Counted from the stretch's first letter, positions 1 to 8,159 are shown. The stretch is 64,000 nucleotides of DNA from Kaistia defluvii (GCF_040548815.1 NZ_JBEPSM010000005.1:1-64000); one strand, 5' to 3'. Notes: generated from the letters alone by a model not told the origin. Translations and numbers: made by a program.

Positions 1-2
1 TC

Positions 3-59
3 AGCGCCGACCAACCGGAACTTGCCGACAAGTACGAATACGTCGCTGGCTGCATGTGA
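3..59 (+). CDS. C-terminal end of an unidentified protein (partial)
   Basis: The third forward frame is open from the window edge and ends with a TGA after eighteen residues that read SADQPELADKYEYVAGCM. A strong terminator follows nine bases later, which is what makes a genuine gene end here likely. The family cannot be recognised from so few residues, and the start lies outside the window. Confidence 0.45.
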   Translation, partial: SADQPELADKYEYVAGCM

Positions 60-67
60 TTGGCTAC

Positions 68-103
68 GTGGCCGCCTGGATTTGGGCGGCCACGGCGTTT
101 TTT
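68..103 (+). terminator. Rho-independent terminator
   Basis: GTGGCCGCC (68-76) pairs perfectly with GGCGGCCAC (85-93) around an 8-nt loop, and a run of six T follows at 98-103. It closes the gene that ends at 59. Confidence 0.8.
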
Positions 104-262
104 CTATGACCTTGTCTCGACCGGCTTGGCGCATGTGCGGCAAAGGTTGCTGGGTGCGGCGAGAGAATGGGCCGCGCGTGTCCCAATTTCCGGACACGCG
201 CTGCAGCAGAGATGATCGAGCCACAAGAGTTCAGCCTTCTATCGGGCCGGCCTTCGAATACG

Positions 263-1165
263 TCAAACGAGAGCGCGGCGCGTATCGGAGTGCGGTAGAG
301 AGAGCACGCTTCTGATGCTCCGCAGGGCTGTTTCCAACACCCCGCGATCCGGCGCGGCACCCAGGGAAATGCGGACGGCTTCCAAGGCTGGCGACGTGAC
401 CGAAAAGCTGGAACTGGCGAGGATCAGTACGCCGCGATGCTCCAGCTGAAGGACAAGAGCGACGGCCCGCCATCGATTGGGCAGCGACATCCAGAGATGG
501 GGCGTGGCCAGATTGGCTGCGATTGTCGCGTCCGACAGGATCGACGCGGCCAGCTCTTGCCGGCCGGTGTTCTCCACGCGGATGGCGGAGGCGATTTCTT
601 GCAGGATGCTCAACTGAATACAGCGCTAGGCTATCCCTGCCAGTAAGGGCGACGCCATCATCGTCATGGCTTGCAGCGTCCCTGCCAACTCCTGAGCCTG
701 CTCCGGCGTCGGCGCGGCAACATAGCCATAGCACAAGGTGGGCGTCAGGCATTTCGACAAGGTCGCGATATGCCAGGTGATGTCGGGACCGAGGGAGGCG
801 ATAGCGGTCGGCGGCCCTTCGAGCAAAACACCGTAAGGATCGTCCTCGATAATGGAAACCGCATGCTTGCGGGCAATTCCTGTCGACGCGCCTCGGAGAG
901 GCTGGCGGTTGTCGGATTGTCGACGGTCGGGGTTATGTAAAAGGCGCCGAGCGGCACGCGCCTGCAAGTTTCTTCGAACGCCGCCGGCAGAATGCCCTCG
1001 ACATCCATCGAGAGCGGGACGAGTTGCAGGTTCTGCTGGAGGGCGACTGTATGGATGCCCTGATAGCAGAATTCGCCGATCGCCACATATTTGGAAGCGC
1101 GATACAGGATGGGAAACGCGCTGGTCGGTTCATAGCTCGTGAGGCTACCTATCCATACGGTTTAC
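263..1165 (-). pseudogene. Remnant of a MocR/GntR-type aminotransferase-domain regulator
   Basis: Reading leftwards from about 1165, the translation follows the PLP-dependent aminotransferase domain of MocR-type regulators. Recognisable pieces are LVPLSMDVEGI, PTVDNPTTASLSEARRQELP, SIIEDDPYGVLLEG (with the Asp that contacts PLP) and TLSKCLTPTLCYGYV (with the Schiff-base Lys). The C-terminal part is at 263-613. A frameshift lies near 890-900, an in-frame TAG lies at 626-628, and the N-terminal DNA-binding part is missing. The gene is therefore dead. Its missing 5' end faces the left border of the integrated element about 100 bp away, so old insertion damage is possible. Confidence 0.75.
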
Positions 1166-1269
1166 TGCAATTGACAGTCGCAACCCGTCTCGGCCAATCG
1201 CAGCAAAGCGCAATCCGATCGGCGGGTATTTTGGCGACTCAGAGAAATAGACAATAAAATCAATAATAT

Positions 1270-1284
1270 ATGGCGGAGGGAGCG
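1270..1284. repeat. attL: 15-bp copy of the tRNA-Ser 3' end
   Basis: ATGGCGGAGGGAGCG here is identical to 37047-37061, where it forms the acceptor stem and CCA end of tRNA-Ser. It is followed by an inverted copy (CGCCTCCGCCAT), giving a small palindrome around the site. It marks the distal end of the element. Confidence 0.8.
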
Positions 1285-1298
1285 TCCGCCTCCGCCAT

Positions 1299-1400
1299 AT
1301 CCGGGATTATCCGGGAACATCCGGAATTAGCTGGGTATCCCTGCGTTATCCTCCCTTCCATTGTCCAAGATGTTCCGGTAATGTTCTATGCGTTCCGGTC
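1299..1400. repeat. Helically phased short repeats beside attL (candidate integrase arm sites)
   Basis: ATCCGGGATT, ATCCGGGAAC and ATCCGGAATT stand head to tail at 1299-1328 with an exact 10-bp period. A second set (TGTTCCGGTA, ATGTTCTATG, CGTTCCGGTC) runs at 1371-1400 with the same period. Position between attL and the integrase gene suggests arm-type or excisionase binding sites. This is inference; the repeats themselves are plain in the sequence. Confidence 0.55.
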
Positions 1401-2632
1401 TCTGTTGGGGGAAGCCGAGGGGGAATGCATTGTCGCACTCGATAAACCGCCGGCCCGAAAAGGCGCTGACTGCCCAACTCGTCCGAACCGTGCAAGAGCC
1501 AGGCAAGTACTTTGACGGGCAGGGGCTCTATCTGCGTGTGGAGCCGAACGGTTCTCGGTTCTGGGTGCAGCGGATCACTATCCGCGGCAAGCGCTGCGAG
1601 TTGGGCCTCGGCCCGCCTTCCTTGGTGCCATTGGCCGAGGCGCGGGCGGCAGCGCTGGCGAACCGCAAACTTGCGCGAGAGGGCGGCGACCCCTTGCAGG
1701 CCAAGCGCGAAGCCGCTGCGGTCCTGTCGTTCGAGGAAGCGGCTCGCAAGGTGCACGAAATGCACTCGCCAACATGGAAGAATCCTAAGCACGCGGCACA
1801 GTTCATTTCGACGCTTGAGACCTATGCATTCCCGAGACTGGGCCGGTTAAAGGTCCCGGACGTGACGACGGCCGATGTCTTGGCGGTACTCACCCCGATC
1901 TGGGTGGAGAAAGCCGAGACCGCGCGGCGGGTTCGCCAGCGCATCGGTACCGTCATGAAATGGGCGATTGCTCAAGGCTGGCGCCAGGACAATCCGGCTG
2001 AGAACATCGCCCAGGCATTGCCGAAGGCAGAGACGGTGAAAGCGAACCGTAAAGCGCTGCCATATGCCGAGGTTGCGGGTTGCATAGACGCCGTAAAGGC
2101 ATCGGGCGCGGGGCTAGCAACGAAGCTCGCCCTGGAATTGCTGGTGCTAACCGCATCACGGTCTGGCGAGATCCGGCTGGCGGAATGGAGCGAGTTCGAC
2201 CTGAAGGCTAAGGTTTGGGAAGTGCCCGCCGAGCGCATGAAGATGAAGAAGTTGCATCGCGTCCCCCTGTCCAATCGGGCGCTTACGCTGCTCGACGAGG
2301 CGAAGGCGCTGGATGATGGCTCCGGTCTGGTATTCCCCGGCACGAAAACCGGAAAACCCCTCTCCGATATGACCCTTTCCAAGCTGGTCAAGGAATTGGG
2401 CTTCCCCGTCGATGTCCATGGCTTCCGGACATCGTTCCGCACCTGGGCACAAGAGCGGACAACCTTTCCGCGCGAGGTCGCCGAGGCGGCGCTGGCCCAT
2501 GCGGTCGGTGATTCCGTCGAGCAGGCCTATGCGCGGTCTGACGTGTTCGAGAAGCGACGGAAGATGATGGACGCCTGGGCAGCCTTCTTGGCCGAGAAGC
2601 GGGCCGACAACGTGGTGAGGATCGGGGCATGA
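1388..2632 (+). CDS. int: P4-type tyrosine integrase
   Basis: Site-specific recombinase that would integrate and excise the element at tRNA-Ser. The N-terminal part (LTAQLVRTV, KYFDGQGLYLRV) is the DUF4102 arm-binding domain of P4-like integrases. The catalytic domain shows the first Arg in TASRSGEIRLAEW, the His-x-x-Arg box in VHGFRTSFRTW, the second His in LAHAVGD and the nucleophile Tyr in VEQAYARSD. At 414 aa the length is normal. The first codons look unlike the family, so a TTG at 1430 (SHSINRRPEKALT) is a good alternative start. The gene overlaps the next one by ATGA. In the integrated state nothing upstream looks like its own promoter; the circular form would bring the right-arm operon up to it. 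Confidence 0.93.
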   Translation: MRSGLCWGKPRGNALSHSINRRPEKALTAQLVRTVQEPGKYFDGQGLYLRVEPNGSRFWVQRITIRGKRCELGLGPPSLVPLAEARAAALANRKLAREGGDPLQAKREAAAVLSFEEAARKVHEMHSPTWKNPKHAAQFISTLETYAFPRLGRLKVPDVTTADVLAVLTPIWVEKAETARRVRQRIGTVMKWAIAQGWRQDNPAENIAQALPKAETVKANRKALPYAEVAGCIDAVKASGAGLATKLALELLVLTASRSGEIRLAEWSEFDLKAKVWEVPAERMKMKKLHRVPLSNRALTLLDEAKALDDGSGLVFPGTKTGKPLSDMTLSKLVKELGFPVDVHGFRTSFRTWAQERTTFPREVAEAALAHAVGDSVEQAYARSDVFEKRRKMMDAWAAFLAEKRADNVVRIGA

Positions 2633-3585
2633 TTTTGGCGCCAGGATATTCAACACTTGCAGGCATGTATAGTTTGGCAAAGGGGCTTATTCGGCAGCGA
2701 GTTAGCGAGCGAGCCCGCCAAGTTCGCAGGGAGAAGGGCCGGATTGAGGGCGTAGACCTCGACTACAATATCGAGATTGCAGCTCAGTTTCTCTTGTATG
2801 ACCTATTCTATCTGTCCCTCGACGAGGATGGGCAATCTTTGGTGGTCCTTCGTCACGACGGCACTCTAGCTCCGATTGCCCTTAGCCTTTTCTATAACAC
2901 TCAGGTTGGCGCATGGAGCGCAGGGGAGGCTCTTCGGAAGGAGGCTGCTTCATCAAAGAGCGACGAAATTTTCGTTAGACCTGAAGGTGTTTTCGGCCTG
3001 CAGTCGATGAGGTCGGCATATTGGCACGACGCTTTCGTCTCAACCGAGGTTTTTTCTCGCCCGAAAGAAGTACCTGTTTTCCATGCCGTGCGTGAGGCTC
3101 TGAATACTGCGCCAATTATCAATTGGGAGATAGGATGCATTTCAACCAAAGCTCTGGAATCGTTGGCGCGATCAACCGAGGCTCTCAAGCAAGCTGCCGC
3201 GGGTTTATCGGAAATTGGGGTGAGGACCGGTACCCGGTGGCTTGATGTAGGCCGAAACGACGGTCGAGACCGGAATATGTATGCCCAGCTTGCTATGTAC
3301 CGTCCATTTGATGGATGCCCAATTCTTATGCCAAATAGCTGGGTTTCTAAATTTTACTTGGAGATAGATGGAAAAGAAGAGTCGCCGTCATCTGCTAGGT
3401 CGCCGGTGCCTCCCAAAGAGGCAATTCTTGCGCTTAAAGCGAAGGATCCGAGCCTAACAAAGGAGGAAGTCAAAGAACTGCTCCATCCAGAAATGTCTTG
3501 GCGTCAGTTCGATATTCATTGGCGTCTAGCGGCCGAGATGGACCCTGGCATCAAGAGGCCGGGCAGACGCTCCTCGAAATCCTGA
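2629..3585 (+). CDS. Hypothetical protein coupled to the integrase gene
   Basis: A 318-residue protein that I do not recognise. Its ATG overlaps the integrase TGA, so it is translationally coupled. Base composition is visibly more AT-rich than its neighbours, and codon use differs too, which suggests separate acquisition. The C-terminal 60 residues (KEAILALKAKDPSLTKEEVK, then MSWRQFDIHWRLAAEM) read like a small helix-turn-helix used to choose targets. Proteins of this sort often follow integrases on islands and may be defence or moron genes, but no catalytic motif is evident. A start at the Met of MYSLAKG (about 2665) is possible. Confidence 0.7.
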   Translation: MILAPGYSTLAGMYSLAKGLIRQRVSERARQVRREKGRIEGVDLDYNIEIAAQFLLYDLFYLSLDEDGQSLVVLRHDGTLAPIALSLFYNTQVGAWSAGEALRKEAASSKSDEIFVRPEGVFGLQSMRSAYWHDAFVSTEVFSRPKEVPVFHAVREALNTAPIINWEIGCISTKALESLARSTEALKQAAAGLSEIGVRTGTRWLDVGRNDGRDRNMYAQLAMYRPFDGCPILMPNSWVSKFYLEIDGKEESPSSARSPVPPKEAILALKAKDPSLTKEEVKELLHPEMSWRQFDIHWRLAAEMDPGIKRPGRRSSKS

Positions 3586-3587
3586 CG

Positions 3588-3607
3588 CCGTATCGATACG
3601 GTTTTTT
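3588..3607 (+). terminator. Probable terminator after the integrase-linked gene
   Basis: CCGTATCGATACGG is a perfect palindrome directly after the stop codon and is followed by six T. The stem is short but the layout is typical. Confidence 0.6.
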
Positions 3608-3684
3608 AATCCTGCAGACTATTTAGCCCCCATGTAGTTCGGCAATTTCTCGGCAGTGTCCAACGCCTGCCGAAAGGAACCGAC

Positions 3685-3870
3685 ATGGTTGAAAAGCATA
3701 TGAGACTGCCCGCCGTCATTGACGTGACTGGCCTTAGCCGCAGCACCATCTACGACAAGATGAAGGATGGCACGTTCCCGCGCCCGGTGAACTTGTCGAA
3801 GCGTGCGATTGCTTGGCCGGAAAGCATCATCGGCCAGTGGCTGTCCAGTCGCACCCAGCGCGCCGCCTAA
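3685..3870 (+). CDS. AlpA family phage regulatory protein
   Basis: A 61-residue MerR-like winged-helix protein of the AlpA family. The sequence runs RLPAVIDVTGLSRSTIYDKM, then FPRPVNLSKRAIAWPESII and WLSSR, which matches the family over its entire length. AlpA proteins activate integrase or act as excisionase in P4-type satellites and islands, so it probably controls excision of this element. It stands alone between a terminator and the small-gene operon. Confidence 0.9.
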   Translation: MVEKHMRLPAVIDVTGLSRSTIYDKMKDGTFPRPVNLSKRAIAWPESIIGQWLSSRTQRAA

Positions 3871-3970
3871 GAAAAAGCCCCGCCGCAATGGACGGGGCCG
3901 AAGGCTATCAGTTTCGCTTATCCAGCATAGCCTCGACCGTCCTCTGGCGCAAAGCCATTGAGGTTCAGTC

Positions 3971-4231
3971 ATGCCAGTCACGGTACAGACCAAGCTCCCG
4001 CCAGCGCGGGCTGCCGCTCCCCCAGACACGCGAAAGGCCGCGGCTGGGTGCACAGCGCGCGGCCTTTGCAAAATCGATCACCTTGGCGGGCTGATCACTT
4101 CGGAAGATAGGCAACCCTCCCCCCTTCTACAAGCTGCCCGTCGCCTTCAGGCGCGTTTCGGGCTTTCGGAATCAACCGCGAAGGTAACGGCGGTCAGTGC
4201 CGGCCTCGCCATGCGTGAGGTGCAGTCATGA
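3971..4231 (+). CDS. Small hypothetical protein at the head of the left small-gene operon
   Basis: The last 45 residues (LLQAARRLQARFGLSESTAKVTAVSAGL) read like a real small phage protein with a helix-turn-helix flavour, and its TGA overlaps the next ATG as ATGA. The first half runs over a strong inverted repeat (AAAGGCCGCG at 4033 with CGCGCGGCCTTT at 4056). The true start may therefore lie after about 4080 and the hairpin may be a leader or attenuator. The function is unknown. Confidence 0.5.
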   Translation: MPVTVQTKLPPARAAAPPDTRKAAAGCTARGLCKIDHLGGLITSEDRQPSPLLQAARRLQARFGLSESTAKVTAVSAGLAMREVQS

Positions 4232-4521
4232 CCAATGTCACCAAACTCGAAATCCGCGTCGGCGGGCACGACGGTCGTATCCTGATCCTGAAAGGGCGTG
4301 TTGCCTGGATGGTCGACCGGCTGATCAAAGCCGGGCCGCGTGGCACCACCAGCATAGAGAGCCCCGCGCCACGGGTTAGCCACTACGTGTTCAAGGCCAG
4401 GCAAGCCGGGCTCGATATCGTCACAGTTGACGAGCCGCATTCGGGCGCGTTCAGCGGCCATCACGGCCGGTACTTTTTGCGCTCGAAGGTGGAAGTCCTG
4501 AGCGTCGAGGTGGCGGCATGA
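4228..4521 (+). CDS. Helix-turn-helix protein (HTH_39-like)
   Basis: A 97-residue protein whose core (WMVDRLIKAGPRGTTSIES, then PRVSHYVFKARQAGLDIVTV) resembles the small winged-helix family often found next to phage primases. The C-terminus (HHGRYFLRSKVEVL) fits the same family. It is coupled by ATGA overlaps on both sides. It is probably a DNA-binding protein of the replication/control module; its target is unknown. Confidence 0.65.
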   Translation: MTNVTKLEIRVGGHDGRILILKGRVAWMVDRLIKAGPRGTTSIESPAPRVSHYVFKARQAGLDIVTVDEPHSGAFSGHHGRYFLRSKVEVLSVEVAA

Positions 4522-4760
4522 GCAACGTGGTGAACTTCCCCCGGAACGACAGCCCGCCGCGTCACATCCTGATTGAAACCGGGTGGGTAGAAAGTCAGCA
4601 GGGCGCAGGCATTGGCATCCGCAAGTATTTCGTCAGCGTAGTCGAGCAGGACGGCGGCACAACCTGCGTTTGGGATGGCACGACGCATAAAGACGCGCTC
4701 GATGCGGCCCACCTTTGGGAGCTGCCTATTGCCGACATGGTGATTGGGGGCGCGGCATGA
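4518..4760 (+). CDS. Small hypothetical phage-type protein
   Basis: An 80-residue protein (MSNVVNFPRND at the start, then a region rich in aromatic and charged residues). The ATG overlaps the previous stop and its own stop overlaps the next ATG. Two neighbours (5017 and 5244) share the plan of a short basic start followed by a compact domain that ends near KDALDAAHLWELPI or ADAIAKAAYLGCPI. They may be distant paralogues. No function is known. Confidence 0.65.
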   Translation: MSNVVNFPRNDSPPRHILIETGWVESQQGAGIGIRKYFVSVVEQDGGTTCVWDGTTHKDALDAAHLWELPIADMVIGGAA

Positions 4761-5020
4761 ACACCCCCAATCAGGACGTTCGCGCCCAGGTCATGAACGA
4801 AATCATGACTACCGTCCGGCTCGCTGAAGAGAGCGGCCTGGACGGATACGCAGAGGCTCGGCGGGTTTATCCCGCCGTGCCTACCGGGGTGATCAGTGAG
4901 GCTTGGGCGCGCTTCGACTTGGCCCGGGATGAGGCTTGGTGGCTTCAGGCCGAACGAACAATTGAAGGCGAAATCATCCAGCGCGCCATCGCCGCAAAGC
5001 CGGAAGGCGGTGAAGCATGA
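4757..5020 (+). CDS. Small hypothetical phage-type protein
   Basis: An 87-residue protein starting MNTPNQDVRAQVMNEIM, mostly helical by eye (LAEESGLDGYAEARRVYP, then ARFDLARDEAWWLQAER). ATGA overlaps couple it to both neighbours. The family is not recognised. An earlier in-frame start at 4715 would overlap the previous gene and is less likely. Confidence 0.62.
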   Translation: MNTPNQDVRAQVMNEIMTTVRLAEESGLDGYAEARRVYPAVPTGVISEAWARFDLARDEAWWLQAERTIEGEIIQRAIAAKPEGGEA

Positions 5021-5247
5021 CGGCGACTATCCATCGCTTCAGGCGAAAGCCGCATGCAGTTGTCGAAGGCGGCCCCTCGCGGGCCGCTGTCGGCCGCCTG
5101 GCATATTCCGTTGAACTGGTCGATGACCAGGGCCGGCACCGGGACATATGGACCGGCGAACACTTCGCCGATGCGATTGCTAAAGCCGCTTATCTGGGTT
5201 GCCCCATCTTCCTGCGCCTCGGCACAGCGACGGAGGGCAGGCCATGA
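5017..5247 (+). CDS. Small hypothetical phage-type protein
   Basis: A 76-residue protein (MTATIHRFRRKPHAV at the start). The second half, VELVDDQGRHRDIWTGEHF followed by ADAIAKAAYLGCPIFL, resembles the product of 4518-4760 in layout, suggesting an internal duplication in this operon. It is coupled by ATGA on both sides. The function is unknown. Confidence 0.62.
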   Translation: MTATIHRFRRKPHAVVEGGPSRAAVGRLAYSVELVDDQGRHRDIWTGEHFADAIAKAAYLGCPIFLRLGTATEGRP

Positions 5248-5462
5248 GCGCCATCATCTACAAGTTCCCGCCACCCCGAGGCTACTCGCTATGGGGTAGC
5301 TGCGACATGGACGGCAAGCCCCTCTGGTACGTCGATTACACCGACAGCGATGGCGTCGTGCACGACCAGTGGGAATTCACCTCCAAAGCCAGCGCTGATG
5401 CCTTCTTGGCCGCGAAAAGAGGAGGCGCTTATGCAAGCGGGCTTCCCCCTCAATGCGCGTGA
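5244..5462 (+). CDS. Small hypothetical phage-type protein
   Basis: A 72-residue protein starting MSAIIYKFPPPRGYS, with a central WYVDYTDSDGVVHDQWEF block. It overlaps the primase start by 32 bp, since the primase ribosome-binding site (AGAGGAGGCG) lies within it. It belongs to the same coupled series as its upstream neighbours. The function is unknown. Confidence 0.6.
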   Translation: MSAIIYKFPPPRGYSLWGSCDMDGKPLWYVDYTDSDGVVHDQWEFTSKASADAFLAAKRGGAYASGLPPQCA

Positions 5463-6423
5463 AGTAGCGGCGGCTCTTGGAGGGGATGTCACCGGACGCA
5501 ACAGCGTGTCAGCACCAGGCCCGGGGCATTCCCGGGCCGACCGGTCGCTGTCAATTAGGATCGACCCGCGGGCCCCTGGCGGCTTCGTCGTCACGTCATT
5601 CGCGGGCGATGACGCTCTAGATTGCAAGGACTACGTCCGGCAGCAGCTGGGCGTGGAAGAGTGGAAGCCGGCACCGCGCTCCGACGCGCCCGAAACCGAT
5701 TGGGTGGCCCGGATGGAAGCACGTCTGCGGAAAAGCAGTGATGCAGCGTCGCAGCCTGCCAGCAATTCGAACGAGGCCGGCGACAGCGATGGGCTTTTCG
5801 GAATTGCGTTGCGCATGTGGGACGAGGCAAAGCCGGTGAAGGGCTCGCTGGCGGAAACCTATCTGCAGGCGCGCGGCCTGTGGCTCCCCAAAAACGTTGA
5901 GGTGGCCGGCCAACTGCGGTTCCACCCGTCCTGCGCTTTCAAGGTGAAGGACGGGACCACAAAACGCGTGCCCGCCATGCTGGCGCTGATGACCGATCCG
6001 CTGACCGGCGAAGCCCGCGCGGTTCACAGGACCGCGCTCAAACCGGACGGCAGCGGGAAGCTCGTCGACCTAGAAATCGGCAACCCGAAAAAGATGCTCG
6101 GGCGGATGCGTGGCGCCGTAATCCGCCTCTGCCCAGACGATGAAGCTAAACCCGCCCTTACCATCGCCGAGGGAATTGAAAACGCGCTAGCGGGCATCTG
6201 CGGCGGCGTCGGTGGCGCCTGGGCAGCTGGGACGGCGCTGAACGTTCAATTGCTCCCGGTCCTGCCTGGCGTCGAAGCGTTGCACATCCTGGCTGACGCC
6301 GGGAAAGCAGGCGAAGGCGCGGCTTCCGAATGCGGTCAGCGATGGGCCGACGCTGGGCGAAAGGTCGAGGCGACATTCCCGACCCATGGCGATTGGAACG
6401 ACACCATGAAAGGCGAAACATGA
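5431..6423 (+). CDS. TOPRIM-domain primase-like protein
   Basis: A 330-residue protein of the phage/satellite TOPRIM family that would prime DNA replication of the element. The N-terminal part (APGPGHSRADRSLSIRI, then GGFVVTSFAGDDALDCKDYV) is the degenerate DnaG-like zinc-binding module of this family. The middle (FHPSCAFKVKDGTTKRVPAM) is the DUF7146-like linker. The C-terminal TOPRIM shows the Glu of LTIAEGIENALA and the later acidic motif around LHILADAGKAGEG. The ATG at 5431 is chosen for its AGAGGAGG site. It overlaps the helicase gene by ATGA, making a primase-helicase pair. A plain phosphotransfer activity remains unproven. Confidence 0.87.
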   Translation: MQAGFPLNAREVAAALGGDVTGRNSVSAPGPGHSRADRSLSIRIDPRAPGGFVVTSFAGDDALDCKDYVRQQLGVEEWKPAPRSDAPETDWVARMEARLRKSSDAASQPASNSNEAGDSDGLFGIALRMWDEAKPVKGSLAETYLQARGLWLPKNVEVAGQLRFHPSCAFKVKDGTTKRVPAMLALMTDPLTGEARAVHRTALKPDGSGKLVDLEIGNPKKMLGRMRGAVIRLCPDDEAKPALTIAEGIENALAGICGGVGGAWAAGTALNVQLLPVLPGVEALHILADAGKAGEGAASECGQRWADAGRKVEATFPTHGDWNDTMKGET

Positions 6424-7721
6424 CCGGAACCGCTGAGACCATCGACGAAGGTCGCTTCATCTACCATCCAGAGAGCGGCAACCGCGTTTTGAAGTTCGAG
6501 CACGCTGTCGGTCGCCGGCAGACGTTCACGAAGGCAAAGGAAGCACGGGGCATCAGCGCCACGCCCTTCGTTCTGCGAGACCCTTCCCTAATCCCGCAGC
6601 GTGATTGGCTCTATGGGCGCCATCTTGCCCGCAAGTTTCTGTCGACCACGGTTGCGCCTGGCGGCGTCGGTAAAAGCTCCCTCGTCATCACAGAGGCGCT
6701 TGCGATGGCCAGTGGCCAGAAGCTCCTCGGTCAGTGGTCTGCCCCCGGCCTGCGGGTCTGGCTATGGAACGGGGAAGATCCTGTCGACGAGATGGAGCGC
6801 CGCATTGCCGCGACCGCGCTCCACTACGAACTCTCCGCCGACGACATCGCCGGCCGGCTATTCGTAGACAGCGGGCGCGAGATGGAAATCGTGCTGGCGA
6901 CGCAGACGCGGGAAGGCACGGCCATAGCCGAGCCGGTCGTGGCCGACATGATCCGGACCATTCGCACCAACCGGATTGATGTCGTGGTCATCGACCCATT
7001 CGTTTCGAGCCATCGCGTTACGGAGAACGACAACAACGCGATTGACCGAGTGGCCAAGACATGGGGCCGGATCGCCGACGAGACGAATTGCGCTATCCAG
7101 CTCGTGCACCACGTTCGAAAGACCAACGGCGCCGAAATCTCGGTCGAGGATGGCCGCGGCGCCGTCGCGCTTCTGGCCGCTGCGCGCTCTGCTCGTGTGC
7201 TCAATGTCATGAGCGAGGAAGAAGCCACGAAGGCGAACGTCGAGAACCGCCGGCTCTACTTCCGAGTTTCGGACGGCAAAGGCAACATGAGCCCGCCGGC
7301 CGAGAAAAGCGACTGGCACAAGATGGAATCCGTGGACCTGGGGAACGGCCGCCTCGGCATGGGTGGTGACAGCATCGGCGTCGTCACAACATGGGAGTGG
7401 CCCGACGCCCTCGCCGGCATCGAAACCGCTGACCTGCTCAAGGCGCAGAAGGCTATCGACGGTAGCCAGTGGCGGGAAAACGACCAAGCAGGGGATTGGG
7501 TCGGCAAGCCGATTGCCCGTGCCCTCGACCTCGATATCGGGTCAGGACGCACGAGCGAGCTAACCCGCACGCAGAAGGCCGCGAAGGCCAAGATTAAGAC
7601 TTTGATCCGCGTCTGGCTCGGGTCCGGCGCCCTCGTCCTGGTCGAAGGCCAGGATGCAAAGCGGATGCCCAAGCGCTTCGTAGAGGTCGGCGAATGGGCT
7701 GTGACCGAGACGTATAAATAA
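6420..7721 (+). CDS. RepA-like AAA ATPase (replicative helicase)
   Basis: A 433-residue RecA-fold ATPase. Walker A is APGGVGKSS near residue 80, and Walker B is DVVVIDPFVSSH near residue 195. A later AIQLVHHVRKTNG provides the sensor/His motif typical of hexameric RepA-type helicases. The C-terminal part is winged-helix-like. It is coupled to the primase through ATGA, so the two most likely form the replication unit of the excised element. The repeat-rich DNA that follows is where an origin would be expected. Confidence 0.88.
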   Translation: MTGTAETIDEGRFIYHPESGNRVLKFEHAVGRRQTFTKAKEARGISATPFVLRDPSLIPQRDWLYGRHLARKFLSTTVAPGGVGKSSLVITEALAMASGQKLLGQWSAPGLRVWLWNGEDPVDEMERRIAATALHYELSADDIAGRLFVDSGREMEIVLATQTREGTAIAEPVVADMIRTIRTNRIDVVVIDPFVSSHRVTENDNNAIDRVAKTWGRIADETNCAIQLVHHVRKTNGAEISVEDGRGAVALLAAARSARVLNVMSEEEATKANVENRRLYFRVSDGKGNMSPPAEKSDWHKMESVDLGNGRLGMGGDSIGVVTTWEWPDALAGIETADLLKAQKAIDGSQWRENDQAGDWVGKPIARALDLDIGSGRTSELTRTQKAAKAKIKTLIRVWLGSGALVLVEGQDAKRMPKRFVEVGEWAVTETYK

Positions 7722-7725
7722 GGGC

Positions 7726-7855
7726 GCCGCACTGCCGCACCATGAGATTAGGCAAGGTGCGGCAGGTGAGGCGGAATTTGCCGCACCACCACCCCTACCC
7801 CCGTAGGGGGTGGTGGGTGCGGCAGTGCGGCAAGGGTGGCCCGGAGGTGCGGCAG
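7726..7855. repeat. GTGCGGCA repeat cluster with a large hairpin after the helicase gene
   Basis: Copies of GTGCGGCA or its complement occur at 7726-7741 (tandem pair), 7757-7764, 7780-7787, 7817-7832 (perfect tandem pair) and 7847-7854. Between them, 7781-7802 and 7803-7822 form a long near-perfect GC-rich hairpin. There is no T run, so it is not a standard terminator. It may be an origin structure or a protein-bound control element. Confidence 0.6.
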
Positions 7856-7893
7856 ACTAGTGGCCGCCACAAGCACAGCGCCCCCCCCGAAAT

Positions 7894-7911
7894 GTTCACA
7901 TTTGTTGACAT
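7894..7911. repeat. Paired 10-bp-phased repeat, copy 1
   Basis: GTTCACAT-TT-GTTGACAT: two near-identical octamers one helical turn apart. The identical 18-mer recurs at 8142-8159 and a variant occurs at 10563-10580. It lies just before a small gene. Confidence 0.65.
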
Positions 7912-7926
7912 CACGAGGACCGGACC

Positions 7927-8097
7927 ATGACTGACGAACTCGCCGTCTATGACGGCCGCGAAATGATCGGAACAACACGGAGGAACGGGCCTCACACCTT
8001 CGTGGCGAAGTCGCTCGAAGGGAAGCGTCTGGGCACGTTCCCGGACCAGGCCGCGGCGACACATGCTGTGCGAGAAGCGGCCCGCCCTACATGTTAG
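7927..8097 (+). CDS. Small hypothetical protein (56 aa)
   Basis: The frame from ATG 7927 to TAG 8097 gives MTDELAVYDGREMIGTTRR and continues through a DGR...FVAKS...GKRLGTFPDQAAA pattern typical of a short protein common in Hyphomicrobiales prophages. It lies between two identical paired repeats, which suggests they flank or control it. The function is unknown. Confidence 0.6.
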   Translation: MTDELAVYDGREMIGTTRRNGPHTFVAKSLEGKRLGTFPDQAAATHAVREAARPTC

Positions 8098-8141
8098 GCA
8101 TGAGGACGGCGCTCCTACCTCTCTCGACGAGCGACGATAAT

Positions 8142-8159
8142 GTTCACATTTGTTGACAT
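8142..8159. repeat. Paired 10-bp-phased repeat, copy 2
   Basis: Identical to 7894-7911 (GTTCACAT-TT-GTTGACAT), 248 bp downstream, and 60 bp upstream of the XRE gene. It could be an operator or an iteron. Confidence 0.65.

Noticed and set aside
22..360. Open frames on both strands near the left edge
   Set aside because: They cross a perfect terminator and show no family features or ribosome-binding site; they are shadows of the terminator region and the dead aminotransferase gene.
7742..7930. A 62-codon forward frame after the helicase gene
   Set aside because: It is encoded almost wholly by the hairpin and GTGCGGCA repeats and lacks a start signal.
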